Source of the DNA: an uncultured Sulfurovum sp.
GTDB lineage: Bacteria > Campylobacterota > Campylobacteria > Campylobacterales > Sulfurovaceae
Length of the DNA: 64,000 nt
Reading direction: 5' to 3'
Assembly: GCA_902727855.1 (NCBI GenBank)
Contig: CACVAS010000170.1
Coordinates: forward strand, 62,001-126,000
Shown here: one piece after another, positions 51,598 through 60,295 of the stretch
Layout of the letters: every line of letters starts with the position of its first letter
Position numbering within the stretch: the first letter of the stretch is position 1
Translations under genes and position numbers: made by a program
Notes under the pieces: model-generated
What the model saw: the letters and a program-made list of their open reading frames with translations, nothing else
Databases searched by the model: none
What the model was told of the DNA's origin: nothing

Positions 51598-52362
51598 TTG
51601 GATATCTTTCAAGCGATAATTATAGGAATTATTGAAGGTTTCACAGAGTTTCTACCTATCTCCTCCACGGGACATATGATAGTTGCTTCTGAGTTTTTAG
51701 GTCTACCCCAAGACACTTTAACAAAAGCATATGAAGTGATTATTCAGTTTGCAGCTATCTTGGCTGTGATGATTATTTATAAAGAAAAAATTACATTTAA
51801 AAAAGTAGACTTATGGGTTAAGCTTTTTGTTGCTTTCCTCCCTTTAGCCATAGTCGGCTATATTTTCAAAGATCATATTAAAGCACTTTTTAATGTGCAG
51901 ACTGTTGCATGGATGTTCATCATCGGTGGGATTATTTTTTTAATTGTAGAGCATTTTTACACAGAGAAAGAGCACCATGTATCAGATGTAGAAGCTGTGA
52001 GTATGACTCAAGCATTTTGGGTAGGTTTTGCACAAATATTTTCACTCATACCTGGTACGAGTAGAGCAGGTGCGACCATTATAGGTGGACTACTTTCTGG
52101 ACTTGATAGAAAAACATCTATGGAGTTTTCCTTTTTATTGGCTATACCAGTAATGACAGCTGTAAGTGGATATGATTTACTAAAGCATTATAAAGAATTT
52201 GCTGATGCCAACTGGATAGCATTTAGTATTGGCTTTATTACGGCATTTATAGTGGCATATCTAACCATAAAATTGTTTCTTGCATTTATTCAACGTTTCA
52301 CTTTTGTCGCATTTGGAATTTATAGAATAATTTTTGGAATCGTATTATTGATGATAATATAA
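51598..52362 (+). CDS. uppP: Undecaprenyl-diphosphate phosphatase (BacA/UppP)
   Basis: Recycles the lipid carrier for wall synthesis and gives bacitracin tolerance. The 254-residue membrane protein begins at a TTG (51598) after AAGGAAAAATAT; the N-terminal IIIGIIEGFTEFLPISSTGHM needs this start. The active-site motifs EGxTEFLPISSTGH and PGTSRAGATI are both intact, with about seven to eight membrane helices. It follows an ABC exporter gene by 10 bp. A palindromic hairpin follows the stop. Confidence 0.96.
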   Translation: MDIFQAIIIGIIEGFTEFLPISSTGHMIVASEFLGLPQDTLTKAYEVIIQFAAILAVMIIYKEKITFKKVDLWVKLFVAFLPLAIVGYIFKDHIKALFNVQTVAWMFIIGGIIFLIVEHFYTEKEHHVSDVEAVSMTQAFWVGFAQIFSLIPGTSRAGATIIGGLLSGLDRKTSMEFSFLLAIPVMTAVSGYDLLKHYKEFADANWIAFSIGFITAFIVAYLTIKLFLAFIQRFTFVAFGIYRIIFGIVLLMII

Positions 52363-52363
52363 T

Positions 52364-52400
52364 ATTTTGATGTATTTTTTAACGGAAATACATCAAAAAT
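52364..52400 (+). terminator. Hairpin after uppP
   Basis: ATTTTGATGTATTT pairs with AAATACATCAAAA over 13 bp, with an eight-base loop. It is AT-rich and lacks a clear U-run, so it may be a weak terminator. The remaining gap to the helicase gene holds nothing obvious. Confidence 0.5.
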
Positions 52401-52539
52401 ATTTGTGGATTAATATCTGCAAATTGATAGAAAAAAAAGATGAATTTATAGAGTCTCTTATGAGGGTTTCTATTAAGTTCAAAATAATTTTGGACAAATT
52501 AACGTAAGGGTGGATGAACTATTTACCCAAAGGCAAAAT

Positions 52540-53922
52540 ATGAAATTTACAGAATTTGATTTTCACAAAGACCTTGCTAAAGGTGTGAAAATTGCAGGGT
52601 TTAAAGAACCCAGTCCTATTCAAGAGCAGGCTATACCTATAATAAGTTCGGGTTCTGATCTTGTAGGACAAGCACATACCGGAACAGGAAAAACAGCAGC
52701 TTTTGGATTACCAATGATGGATAAACTAGCTAAAGGTGAGATAGAGAGAGCTTTAGTGATTACACCTACAAGAGAACTTGCTACGCAAGTAGCAGATGAA
52801 CTTTATCATTTAGGACGCTTCGCAGGTATACGTACATTAACCGTTTATGGTGGTGTTGGATATGGTAGACAAATAGCGCTCATACACAAAGGTGTACAGA
52901 TTGTTGTGGCTACGCCAGGTAGACTTAAAGACCTTTACAAAAAAGGGAAGATTGATGTGCTTAATCCTGAAATAGTTGTACTTGATGAAGCAGATGAGAT
53001 GCTAGACATGGGTTTTCTAGAAGAGATAAAAGAGATATTTGAATACATTCCTCAAAATCGTCAAACACTGTTATTTTCTGCAACGATGCCTGAACCCATT
53101 AAAGAATTGGCAAGTGATATTTTGTATAATCCTCAGTTCTTGTCAGTAGTGGGTGATGAAGAGACAACTAATAATGTTATTGAACAGCGTTATTATATGA
53201 TTAATGAAAATCAAAGAGATGATGCTCTTGTTAAATTACTTGAGACTGAAGAGACCAATAAATGTATTGTGTTTTGTCGTATGAAACGTGAAGTAGATAG
53301 AGTCACAGAGCATTTACAAGCACTTGGTTTCTCAGCAGCAGGACTACATGGTGATTTGGAGCAAATAGACAGAGAAGTAGTGATTAAAGGTTATAGACGT
53401 GGACAAACAAAGATTATGGTTGCTACAGATGTAGCAGCACGTGGACTTGATGTTAAAGATGTGACACATGTAATCAATTTTCATATTCCATTTGACCCTC
53501 AATCGTATGTACATCGTATTGGTCGAACAGGTCGTGCAGGAAAAAGTGGCCAGGCTATTACACTGGTCACTACTGAAGAGTTTAGAGAGCTCCAGCGTAT
53601 TCAAAAAGAGGTTGGTGCACAGATGCGTTTAGCTACTTTACAAGGTGGAGAGGGGCTAGATGAATCTGGTCAAGAGTATCTTGCTGAACAAATCAGAGAT
53701 ATACATATTCATAATAATGCAAGTGATATGATTGCATACATGGGAGATATGGATAGAGAGATACTATTAGAAAAACTTATGTCTAGACTTATTGTAGAAG
53801 AGCAACAAAATACTGGGACACAAATAGGTTTTGACCAAGATACTGTGGATGAAATGATGGAAGGATATTCGGCAGAAAAAAAGGTTACTCGTAATAACAA
53901 TCGTAGAAGAAAAAGAAGATAA
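52540..53922 (+). CDS. DEAD-box ATP-dependent RNA helicase
   Basis: A 460-residue helicase; the ATG at 52540 is preceded by CAAAGGCAAAAT, while an upstream GTG at 52510 would add ten residues. Motifs in order are Q-motif PSPIQEQAIP, I AHTGTGKT, Ia PTRELA, GG, Ib TPGR, II DEAD, III SAT, IV FCRM, V TDVAARGLD and VI HRIGRTGRAG. The C-terminal extension is helical and ends in a basic tail (KKVTRNNNRRRKRR) for RNA binding. It is probably involved in ribosome assembly or RNA decay, like CsdA/RhlE relatives. Confidence 0.95.
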   Translation: MKFTEFDFHKDLAKGVKIAGFKEPSPIQEQAIPIISSGSDLVGQAHTGTGKTAAFGLPMMDKLAKGEIERALVITPTRELATQVADELYHLGRFAGIRTLTVYGGVGYGRQIALIHKGVQIVVATPGRLKDLYKKGKIDVLNPEIVVLDEADEMLDMGFLEEIKEIFEYIPQNRQTLLFSATMPEPIKELASDILYNPQFLSVVGDEETTNNVIEQRYYMINENQRDDALVKLLETEETNKCIVFCRMKREVDRVTEHLQALGFSAAGLHGDLEQIDREVVIKGYRRGQTKIMVATDVAARGLDVKDVTHVINFHIPFDPQSYVHRIGRTGRAGKSGQAITLVTTEEFRELQRIQKEVGAQMRLATLQGGEGLDESGQEYLAEQIRDIHIHNNASDMIAYMGDMDREILLEKLMSRLIVEEQQNTGTQIGFDQDTVDEMMEGYSAEKKVTRNNNRRRKRR

Positions 53923-53993
53923 ATATCTCTTTTTATCTGCTATCAAGCAAAAATATTTTAGAATTTTGCATTACATTATAAAAGTGAGACAAA

Positions 53994-54227
53994 ATGGAAG
54001 ATGTAAATCTTATAGGCGAAAGTATTAAGTTTATGGTATTGGGGATGAGCGTTGTTTTCCTTTTTCTTTTAATACTTGTTCAAGTAGTAAAATTACAGGC
54101 AGCAATCATTGGAAAATTTTTTCCAGAAGTTGAGCCAGAAATCAAATCAACAACTTCAGTTGATAATGATGAAGCACAACGTACAGCAGCGATTATTGCA
54201 GCTGTCACAGAATTTCGAAAAAAATAA
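53994..54227 (+). CDS. oadG: Oxaloacetate decarboxylase-type gamma subunit
   Basis: A 77-residue protein with one membrane helix (FMVLGMSVVFLFLLILVQVVKL), which carries the GMxxVFxFL signature of OadG, and a polar tail ending AAIIAAVTEFRKK, typical of the gamma subunit that binds the alpha subunit. It opens a three-gene set with oadA (18 bp away) and oadB (3 bp after oadA). In a sodium-pumping decarboxylase the gamma subunit holds the complex together. The 71-bp gap before it contains TATAAA-like sequence. Confidence 0.88.
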   Translation: MEDVNLIGESIKFMVLGMSVVFLFLLILVQVVKLQAAIIGKFFPEVEPEIKSTTSVDNDEAQRTAAIIAAVTEFRKK

Positions 54228-54245
54228 TCAAAATAAGGTATCATA

Positions 54246-56030
54246 ATGGCAAAAAAATATATTGATATAATGGATACAACCTTTAGAGACGGTTTCCAAT
54301 CTGTCTTTGGTGGTCGTGTTCTTATGGATGACTTTTTTCCTGCAGTTGAAGCAGCGAAAAATGCAGGGATAAATCACTTCGAGTTTGGTGGAGGAGCAAG
54401 ATTCCAATCACTCTATTTTTATTTACAAGAAAATGCATTTGATATGATGGATGGTTTTAGAGAAATTGTTGGACCAGATGCAAACCTTCAAGTACTTTCT
54501 CGTGGTATTAACACCGTTATGCTTGACACAGGTTCACGTGAGATGATTGATTTATTTGCAAAAATGTTTAAAAAGCATGGTACAACTACCGTACGTAACT
54601 TTGATGCACTCAACGATGTAAATAATCTTGCATTTTCAGCAGAAATGATTAAAAAACATGGACTCAACCATGAAGTGGTAGTAACAATGATGGATTTACC
54701 TCCAGGTTGTAAGGGTGCACATGATGTTAATTTTTATGAACAAACACTTAGAAGTATATTAGATTCAGGTATTGATTTTGATTCTGTTTGTTTTAAAGAT
54801 GCATCAGGAACTGCAAATCCTCATAAAGTCTATGAAACTATTTCAATGGCTAGAAAACTTTTGGGTGACTCTACACACTTAAGACTTCATACCCATGAAA
54901 CAGCAGGTGTCTCTGTGGCAGCATACCTTGCAGCACTTGACGCTGGAGCAAATGGTATAGACTTAGCTGCTTCACCAGTCTCTGGAGGTACGTCTCAGCC
55001 AGATATTTTGACTATGCTTCATGCAACAAAAGGTACTGAATATAATCTTGGTGATTTAAAGCTAGATAAAGTGCTTAAATATGAAGAGAGAGTAAAAGAG
55101 TGTCTTTCTGAATATATGATTCCTCCTGAAGCAACACAAGTTTCACCTCTTATACCATTCTCTCCTATGCCTGGTGGGGCTCTAACTGCAAATACTCAGA
55201 TGATGAGAGACTCTGGAGACTTAGAAAAGTTTGACGAAGTAATAGCAGCTATGAAAGAGGTAGTAGAGCGTGGTGGGTATGGTACCTCAGTAACACCTGT
55301 GAGTCAATTTTATTGGCAACAGGCATATGCAAATGTAATGTTTGGTCCATGGAAACAAATAGCTCCAGGTTATGGACGTATGGTACTCGGTTACTTTGGT
55401 AAAACACCTGTCCAACCAGACAAAGAAATTATTGAGTTTGCATCTCAAAAACTTAAACTTGATCCGACAACTGAAAACCCTTTAGATATAGCTGACCGTG
55501 ATGAAACTAAATCTATTTCTCATTGGACAAAAGTATTGGAAGAACAAGGATTAGAAGTAACAGATGAAAATATTTTCATTGCAGGTGCATGTGATAAAAA
55601 AGGTATTTCGTTCTTGAAGGGTGAAGGCCCTCTCATGATAAGAAAAGGTAAAAATAATTGTAGTGGAGATGAAGAAATGGCAGGAAATTATACAGTAGTA
55701 GTTGATGGTAAACAATATAGTGTTCAAGTTGCAGAAGGTGAAGGTGATATACAAGTAGCGCCAGTTGCACAAACAAATGCAGTAGCTGAAACTGCTGTAC
55801 CTGCTGGTAGTGCAGGTGCGGTAAATATTAACTCTGAGACGCCAGGTAATGTATGGAAAGTTTTAGTAAACCCAGGTGACACGGTCAAAGAAGGTGATAA
55901 AATAATGATTCTTGAAGCAATGAAAATGGAAATAGACATTGTTGCTCCAAAAGATGGAAAAGTTGCAAGTATTAATGTAAATGTTAATGATGCTGTTGCT
56001 GATCAACAACTTCTAGCCACAATGGAGTAA
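54246..56030 (+). CDS. oadA: Biotin-dependent carboxyltransferase: oxaloacetate decarboxylase alpha / pyruvate carboxylase B
   Basis: A 594-residue protein. The carboxyltransferase barrel has DTTFRDGFQSVFGGR, RNFDALNDVNNL, CFKDASGTANP and LRLHTHETAG (metal His pair). A conserved middle domain (PGGALTANTQM) follows. The biotin carrier domain ends it, with the biotinyl Lys in LEAMKMEI. The alpha subunit transfers CO2 from oxaloacetate to biotin. Since OadG and OadB flank it, decarboxylation coupled to Na+ export is the natural reading. Campylobacter has a similar protein called PycB beside pckA, so a carboxylase role remains possible. Confidence 0.88.
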   Translation: MAKKYIDIMDTTFRDGFQSVFGGRVLMDDFFPAVEAAKNAGINHFEFGGGARFQSLYFYLQENAFDMMDGFREIVGPDANLQVLSRGINTVMLDTGSREMIDLFAKMFKKHGTTTVRNFDALNDVNNLAFSAEMIKKHGLNHEVVVTMMDLPPGCKGAHDVNFYEQTLRSILDSGIDFDSVCFKDASGTANPHKVYETISMARKLLGDSTHLRLHTHETAGVSVAAYLAALDAGANGIDLAASPVSGGTSQPDILTMLHATKGTEYNLGDLKLDKVLKYEERVKECLSEYMIPPEATQVSPLIPFSPMPGGALTANTQMMRDSGDLEKFDEVIAAMKEVVERGGYGTSVTPVSQFYWQQAYANVMFGPWKQIAPGYGRMVLGYFGKTPVQPDKEIIEFASQKLKLDPTTENPLDIADRDETKSISHWTKVLEEQGLEVTDENIFIAGACDKKGISFLKGEGPLMIRKGKNNCSGDEEMAGNYTVVVDGKQYSVQVAEGEGDIQVAPVAQTNAVAETAVPAGSAGAVNINSETPGNVWKVLVNPGDTVKEGDKIMILEAMKMEIDIVAPKDGKVASINVNVNDAVADQQLLATME

Positions 56031-56033
56031 TCC

Positions 56034-57344
56034 ATGAGTTTTAAACAGATATTTATCTCCTTGTTGATTGCTGTTATGGCATCAACTTCTTTACTACATG
56101 CTTCAGCTACTGAGGCACCTATTGCTGTACAAAAAGAGTATGAATCCAAATCCATTACTGAACTAATGAGTAGTTTTTGGGAAACAACGGGTATTAGTGC
56201 GATTATTAACCTAGATGATGGTGAGATGACTGCTGAACCTAAGGCAGAAGATGAAAGATTGATGACGGCATTCGAGTCTTCAATCGGTCGTGTCATTATG
56301 ATTATCATTGTGTTTATTCTCTTTTATCTTGCGATAGCAAAGAACTTTGAACCACTGTTGCTTATCCCTATTGCTTTTGGTGGTCTTCTGGCCAATATTC
56401 CTTTAGCAAATATGGGTGGGGAACATGGCATGCTTGGTATTATTTATAATATGGGTATTGCAAATGAATTCTTCCCTCTACTTATCTTTATGGGTGTAGG
56501 TGCTATGACAGACTTTGGTCCACTTTTGGCCAATCCTAAAACAGCAATCTTGGGTGGTGCAGCACAATTTGGTATCTTTGGTTCACTCATTGGGGCAGTG
56601 GCTATTGGATTTTCTTTACAAGAGGCTTCAGCAATCTCAATTATTGGTGGAGCGGATGGCCCAACATCGATTTTCATTGCAAACAGACTAGCCCCTGAAA
56701 TGTTAGGTGCCATAGCTGTTGCAGCGTACTCATATATGGCACTTGTTCCAGTGATACAACCTCCAATTATGAAACTCTTAACAACAAAAGAAGAGAGACA
56801 GATTAAAATGAAGGTACAAAGAAAAGTTAACCCTAAAGAGAAGCTTGTATTTCCTATTGTTGTGATAATGCTTGCAATGCTTATTTTACCTGAGTCTGCC
56901 CCACTCATTGGTGCTTTTGCTTTTGGTAACTTTGCAAAAGAATCTGGTGTGGTTGATAGATTAAGTGATACGATGCAAAATTCATTGATTAATGTTGTAA
57001 CTATATTCCTTGGTCTAGGCGTTGGGTCAAAATTAGCTGCAGACAAATTTTTAGTCATTGAAACAATGGGAGTTATGATTATTGGTCTTATTGCATTCTC
57101 AGCAGGTACAGCGGTGGGTGTATTGATGGCTAAACTTATGAATAAGTTTTCAAAAGATCCTATTAACCCACTTATTGGTGCAGCGGGTGTTTCGGCTGTT
57201 CCTATGTCTGCGAGAGTCGTCTCTAAAGTAGGTTCAGATGAAAAGCCTGGTAATATTCTATTGATGCATGCAATGGGACCAAATGTTGCAGGTGTTATTG
57301 GTTCTGCTGTTGCAGCAGGTGTTTTACTTTCAATTTTTAAATAG
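56034..57344 (+). CDS. oadB: Sodium-pumping decarboxylase beta subunit
   Basis: A polytopic membrane protein of 436 residues. An N-terminal signal-like helix and a linker (about 1-75) precede the conserved OadB core: [45 protein letters not shown] (Na+/carboxybiotin site), [14 protein letters not shown] and [19 protein letters not shown]. It decarboxylates carboxybiotin and exports Na+. The gene begins 3 bp after oadA. An AT-rich palindrome lies between it and pckA. Confidence 0.93.
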   Translation: MSFKQIFISLLIAVMASTSLLHASATEAPIAVQKEYESKSITELMSSFWETTGISAIINLDDGEMTAEPKAEDERLMTAFESSIGRVIMIIIVFILFYLAIAKNFEPLLLIPIAFGGLLANIPLANMGGEHGMLGIIYNMGIANEFFPLLIFMGVGAMTDFGPLLANPKTAILGGAAQFGIFGSLIGAVAIGFSLQEASAISIIGGADGPTSIFIANRLAPEMLGAIAVAAYSYMALVPVIQPPIMKLLTTKEERQIKMKVQRKVNPKEKLVFPIVVIMLAMLILPESAPLIGAFAFGNFAKESGVVDRLSDTMQNSLINVVTIFLGLGVGSKLAADKFLVIETMGVMIIGLIAFSAGTAVGVLMAKLMNKFSKDPINPLIGAAGVSAVPMSARVVSKVGSDEKPGNILLMHAMGPNVAGVIGSAVAAGVLLSIFK

Positions 57345-57356
57345 GAAATTGATAAA

Positions 57357-57396
57357 AACGTATCTAAATTAATAAAATTTATTATTTAGATACGTT
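57357..57396. promoter_or_regulatory. 40-bp near-perfect palindrome between oadB and pckA
   Basis: A 13-bp perfect stem (AACGTATCTAAAT with ATTTAGATACGTT) plus inner pairing (AATAAA/TTTATT) spans almost the whole 40 bases. There is no G/C clamp or U-run as in usual terminators. It could be an operator, an mRNA processing site or a weak terminator. Confidence 0.5.
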
Positions 57397-57477
57397 ACAA
57401 TTAAACTATAAATCAAGAAATTACGATTTTTTGATTTATGCTTTAGCATGAAAATTATAAGTACAAAAGAGGATACC

Positions 57478-59070
57478 ATGAGTACCAAAACGCCCAACGG
57501 ACTTGAAAACCTAGGATTAAATAATATTGGTGATGTATATTACAATCTAAGTTATGATGAGTTGCAAGAGCATGAAATAAATAATGGTGAGTGTAAAATC
57601 TCTACAACTGGTGCAGCAATGTGTGATACAGGTATCTTCACTGGACGAAGTCCAAAGGATAAGTATTTTGTAGATCAATCTCCATCTAATGAAAATATTG
57701 CTTGGGGCGATGTAAATGCTAAGATCGAGAAAAAAATATATGATGAATTGCTTGACCTTACATTATCTCAACTTTCTGGTAAGAATATCTATGTGACTGA
57801 TGTATATGCAGGTGCATCTGCTGCATCTAAACGTTCAGTTAGATTTGTATCTGAAGTATCATGGCAAGCACATTTTGTAAAAAATATGTTTATCCGTCCT
57901 ACAGAGTCTGAACTCGAAAAATTTGAACCAGAATTTACAGTCTACAATGCATGTAAAACTGTCAATGATAAGTACAAAGAACATGGTATGAACTCTGATG
58001 TATATGTATTGTTTAATGTTGAAGAGAATACGGCAATTATTGGTGGTACGTGGTATGGTGGTGAGATGAAAAAAGGCATTTTTTCTATGATGAACTACTG
58101 GTTGCCACTAGAAGGTAAGCTATCTATGCATTGTTCTGCAAATGTAGGAAGTGATAATGATGTTTGTCTCTTCTTTGGACTTTCTGGTACAGGTAAAACA
58201 ACACTTTCCACCGACCCTAATCGTGCACTCATTGGTGATGATGAGCATGGATGGGATAATCATGGAGTCTTTAATTTTGAAGGTGGATGTTATGCTAAAG
58301 TGATTAACCTTGACCCAAAATCAGAGCCAGAAATATTTGGAGCTATTAAGAAAGATGCACTTTTAGAAAATGTTGTTGCAGATGAAAATGGTCTTGTAGA
58401 TTATGAAAATGGATCTAAAACCGAAAATACACGTGTCTCTTACCCCATAGAACATATTGTAAACCATAAAGAAGATTTACAAGCTGGGCATCCAAACAAT
58501 ATTATTTTCTTATCTGCAGATGCCTTTGGTGTATTACCTCCTGTTTCAAAATTAACGAAGGAACAGGCAATGTATTACTTCTTGTCAGGATATACAGCAA
58601 AGGTTGCTGGAACTGAGCGTGGTATTACTGAGCCTGTTGCTACTTTTTCTGCATGTTTTGGTGAAGCTTTCTTGCCTCTTCATCCTACGGTGTATGCAAA
58701 ACTTCTTGGTGAAAAAATTGATGAGCATGGGGTAAATGTATATCTAGTAAATACAGGATGGACAGGTGGCCCATATGGTACAGGTAAGCGTATGAGTATT
58801 AAAGATACTAGGGCTTGTATAGATGGCATTTTAAGTGGTTCTATCAATAATGCTGAGTTTGATACTTTACCATTATTTAATCTACAAATACCTAAAACAC
58901 TTGATGGTGTTAAGGACAATGGAGTGCTTAATCCAAGAGGAACATGGGAAGATAAAGATGAATACGATGCAATGCTTGCAAAACTTGCAGGTATGTTTAA
59001 AGAGAATTTTCACCGTTATGATGACAATGGTGGTGAATTTGATTTTGCATCAGCTGGTCCACAAATTTAA
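57478..59070 (+). CDS. pckA: Phosphoenolpyruvate carboxykinase (ATP)
   Basis: Interconverts oxaloacetate and PEP with ATP. The ATG at 57478 follows AAAGAGGATACC; the frame is open ten codons upstream. About 530 residues. [13 protein letters not shown] (substrate Arg), [12 protein letters not shown] (P-loop), [22 protein letters not shown] (metal site, read in parts) and [13 protein letters not shown] with RMSIKDTR are all present. Its position after oadGAB puts three oxaloacetate/PEP/pyruvate enzymes together, useful for gluconeogenesis and for carbon flow in organisms with a reductive TCA cycle. Confidence 0.97.
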   Translation: MSTKTPNGLENLGLNNIGDVYYNLSYDELQEHEINNGECKISTTGAAMCDTGIFTGRSPKDKYFVDQSPSNENIAWGDVNAKIEKKIYDELLDLTLSQLSGKNIYVTDVYAGASAASKRSVRFVSEVSWQAHFVKNMFIRPTESELEKFEPEFTVYNACKTVNDKYKEHGMNSDVYVLFNVEENTAIIGGTWYGGEMKKGIFSMMNYWLPLEGKLSMHCSANVGSDNDVCLFFGLSGTGKTTLSTDPNRALIGDDEHGWDNHGVFNFEGGCYAKVINLDPKSEPEIFGAIKKDALLENVVADENGLVDYENGSKTENTRVSYPIEHIVNHKEDLQAGHPNNIIFLSADAFGVLPPVSKLTKEQAMYYFLSGYTAKVAGTERGITEPVATFSACFGEAFLPLHPTVYAKLLGEKIDEHGVNVYLVNTGWTGGPYGTGKRMSIKDTRACIDGILSGSINNAEFDTLPLFNLQIPKTLDGVKDNGVLNPRGTWEDKDEYDAMLAKLAGMFKENFHRYDDNGGEFDFASAGPQI

Positions 59071-59085
59071 TAAAAAGGAACAAAT

Positions 59086-59274
59086 ATGGATTTTAATAAA
59101 ATGAGGGCTTTTTGTAGCCCATTTAGAATAGTAATTGGATTAGCACTTATAGCATATGCAGTATATTCTGGGAATAATTGGTTCTACTTAGGTGTAATTC
59201 CTTTAATTGCAGGTCTTACAAAGTTTTGTCCAGCGTGTATTATTTCTAAGAAATGTGATACACCTACAAAATAA
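59086..59274 (+). CDS. DUF2892 (YgaP-type) small membrane protein
   Basis: A 62-residue membrane protein with two short hydrophobic helices (FRIVIGLALIAYAVYSGN; WFYLGVIPLIAGLTKF) and a CPACxxxxxC motif near the C-terminus (KFCPACIISKKC). This matches DUF2892 proteins, the membrane part of rhodanese YgaP. The Cys set could bind metal or take part in sulfur transfer. AAAAAGGAACAAAT precedes the ATG. It lies 15 bp after pckA. Confidence 0.82.
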   Translation: MDFNKMRAFCSPFRIVIGLALIAYAVYSGNNWFYLGVIPLIAGLTKFCPACIISKKCDTPTK

Positions 59275-59283
59275 TACATTAAC

Positions 59284-59310
59284 AAAAGGGTGTAGTAAGA
59301 TACCCCTTTT
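59284..59310. terminator. Bidirectional terminator
   Basis: AAAAGGG pairs with CCCCTTTT around a short loop, with A- and T-runs on each side. It lies between the convergent DUF2892 and DUF3817 genes. Confidence 0.7.
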
Positions 59311-59319
59311 ACTTATCTT

Positions 59320-59604
59320 TTATAGCTTTTTTGCTAATTCTTTATCTGTGTAGAACGAACCGAAAGGTATCAATGAAAGCACTGTGTAGCTGATTGTCTC
59401 TTTCCACGTAAAGTTTGCCTCTTTTTTTGCTTCTAGAATTTGATAGATAAATGCAAATACCAATAATCCATGTAACATACCAACAATTTTTGTTGCCATC
59501 GGATAGCCAAAATAATACTTCATAGGCATTGCTATAAAAAGTAATATTAGAAATGAGATCCCCTCAATTTTATTAATGAATTTAAATTTTTTTAATTCAG
59601 ACAT
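59320..59604 (-). CDS. DUF3817 family membrane protein
   Basis: A 94-residue membrane protein. FKFINKIEGISFLILLFIAMPMKYYFG, VGMLHGLLVFAFIYQI (the GxxHGxLxxxY motif) and SLIPFGSFYTDKEL match DUF3817, a family of small integral membrane proteins of unknown role (segments quoted in parts). TAGGAGAAAAT precedes the ATG. It shares GATATACTTCCTAAA upstream with the FUN14-like gene, probably a common promoter form. 59605-59756 downstream of the next gene shows no other feature. Confidence 0.85.
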   Translation of the reverse strand: MSELKKFKFINKIEGISFLILLFIAMPMKYYFGYPMATKIVGMLHGLLVFAFIYQILEAKKEANFTWKETISYTVLSLIPFGSFYTDKELAKKL

Positions 59605-59756
59605 ATTTTCTCCTATATGTGGTTTAGGAAGTATATCAAAAGTTATTTATGATTGAGAATATTTAAGGTATTTTTCTACGCTTCTTTAAAACTTTAATTC
59701 AAATAGCTCAAGAACGTAAGATAAATATAATCATCTTTATATTTTTATAATGATAA

Positions 59757-60191
59757 TTAACGTATTCTTTTTAAGTGATGATTACGTAGTTTATATATTT
59801 TTGAGGCACTATTTTCATTATGTAAAGGTTCAACGATGATATCTGCAGCATCTCTTGCAAATATTTCATCATAAGATTCATTACTAAGGTTAGCAGAGGT
59901 GGTATAAACCCATTTTAGTCGGTTTAAGAGTAGTAGATGATGCTTGTCTTTAATAACACGATATGAGAGGCCATTTGGCATGATAAATGTTGATTTTTTA
60001 GCACGTCTTACTCTATTTTTATGAGAAGAAGGTACACGTGTAAACGTTTTTAAAGTTTGAAGTGAATTCACTGCTTTGATATAATGTTTATATGAAGGAC
60101 GTTTCTTTATTATGGTCAGTTTACTCTTGTTTTGTGAGACAAAGCCAATGGTAGTATCTGTTTGAGTAAGGAAAACTTTTTCATTTAACAT
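59757..60191 (-). CDS. Short YrdC/Sua5-like protein
   Basis: A 144-residue protein from the ATG at 60191 (MLNEKVFLTQTDTTIGFVSQ). The TQTDTTIGFV start corresponds to PTDTxYGL of YrdC/Sua5 proteins, and KRPSYKHYIKAVNS, VPSSHKNRVRRAKKSTFI, SYRVIKD and YTTSANLSNE follow YrdC order. True Sua5/YrdC enzymes (about 190 residues and more) make threonylcarbamoyl-adenylate for tRNA t6A37. This one is short, so it could be a minimal enzyme or a related regulator. It stands between two minus-strand genes with its own upstream gap. Confidence 0.75.
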   Translation of the reverse strand: MLNEKVFLTQTDTTIGFVSQNKSKLTIIKKRPSYKHYIKAVNSLQTLKTFTRVPSSHKNRVRRAKKSTFIMPNGLSYRVIKDKHHLLLLNRLKWVYTTSANLSNESYDEIFARDAADIIVEPLHNENSASKIYKLRNHHLKRIR

Positions 60192-60295
60192 ATGTTTTAT
60201 TCCTATGTTTATCAAATATTTTTAATATTGGTGGCAATAGATTGTACATAAATTTTAAGGAGAAGTGGTTGATACCTCTCTCTTAAAAGAAATTA

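Noticed and set aside
27126-59640. GATATACTTCCTAAA shared upstream of the FUN14-like and DUF3817 genes as a new operator
   Set aside because: It contains a TATACT -10-like box and resembles other promoters here (for example upstream of folD), so a common promoter form is enough to explain it.
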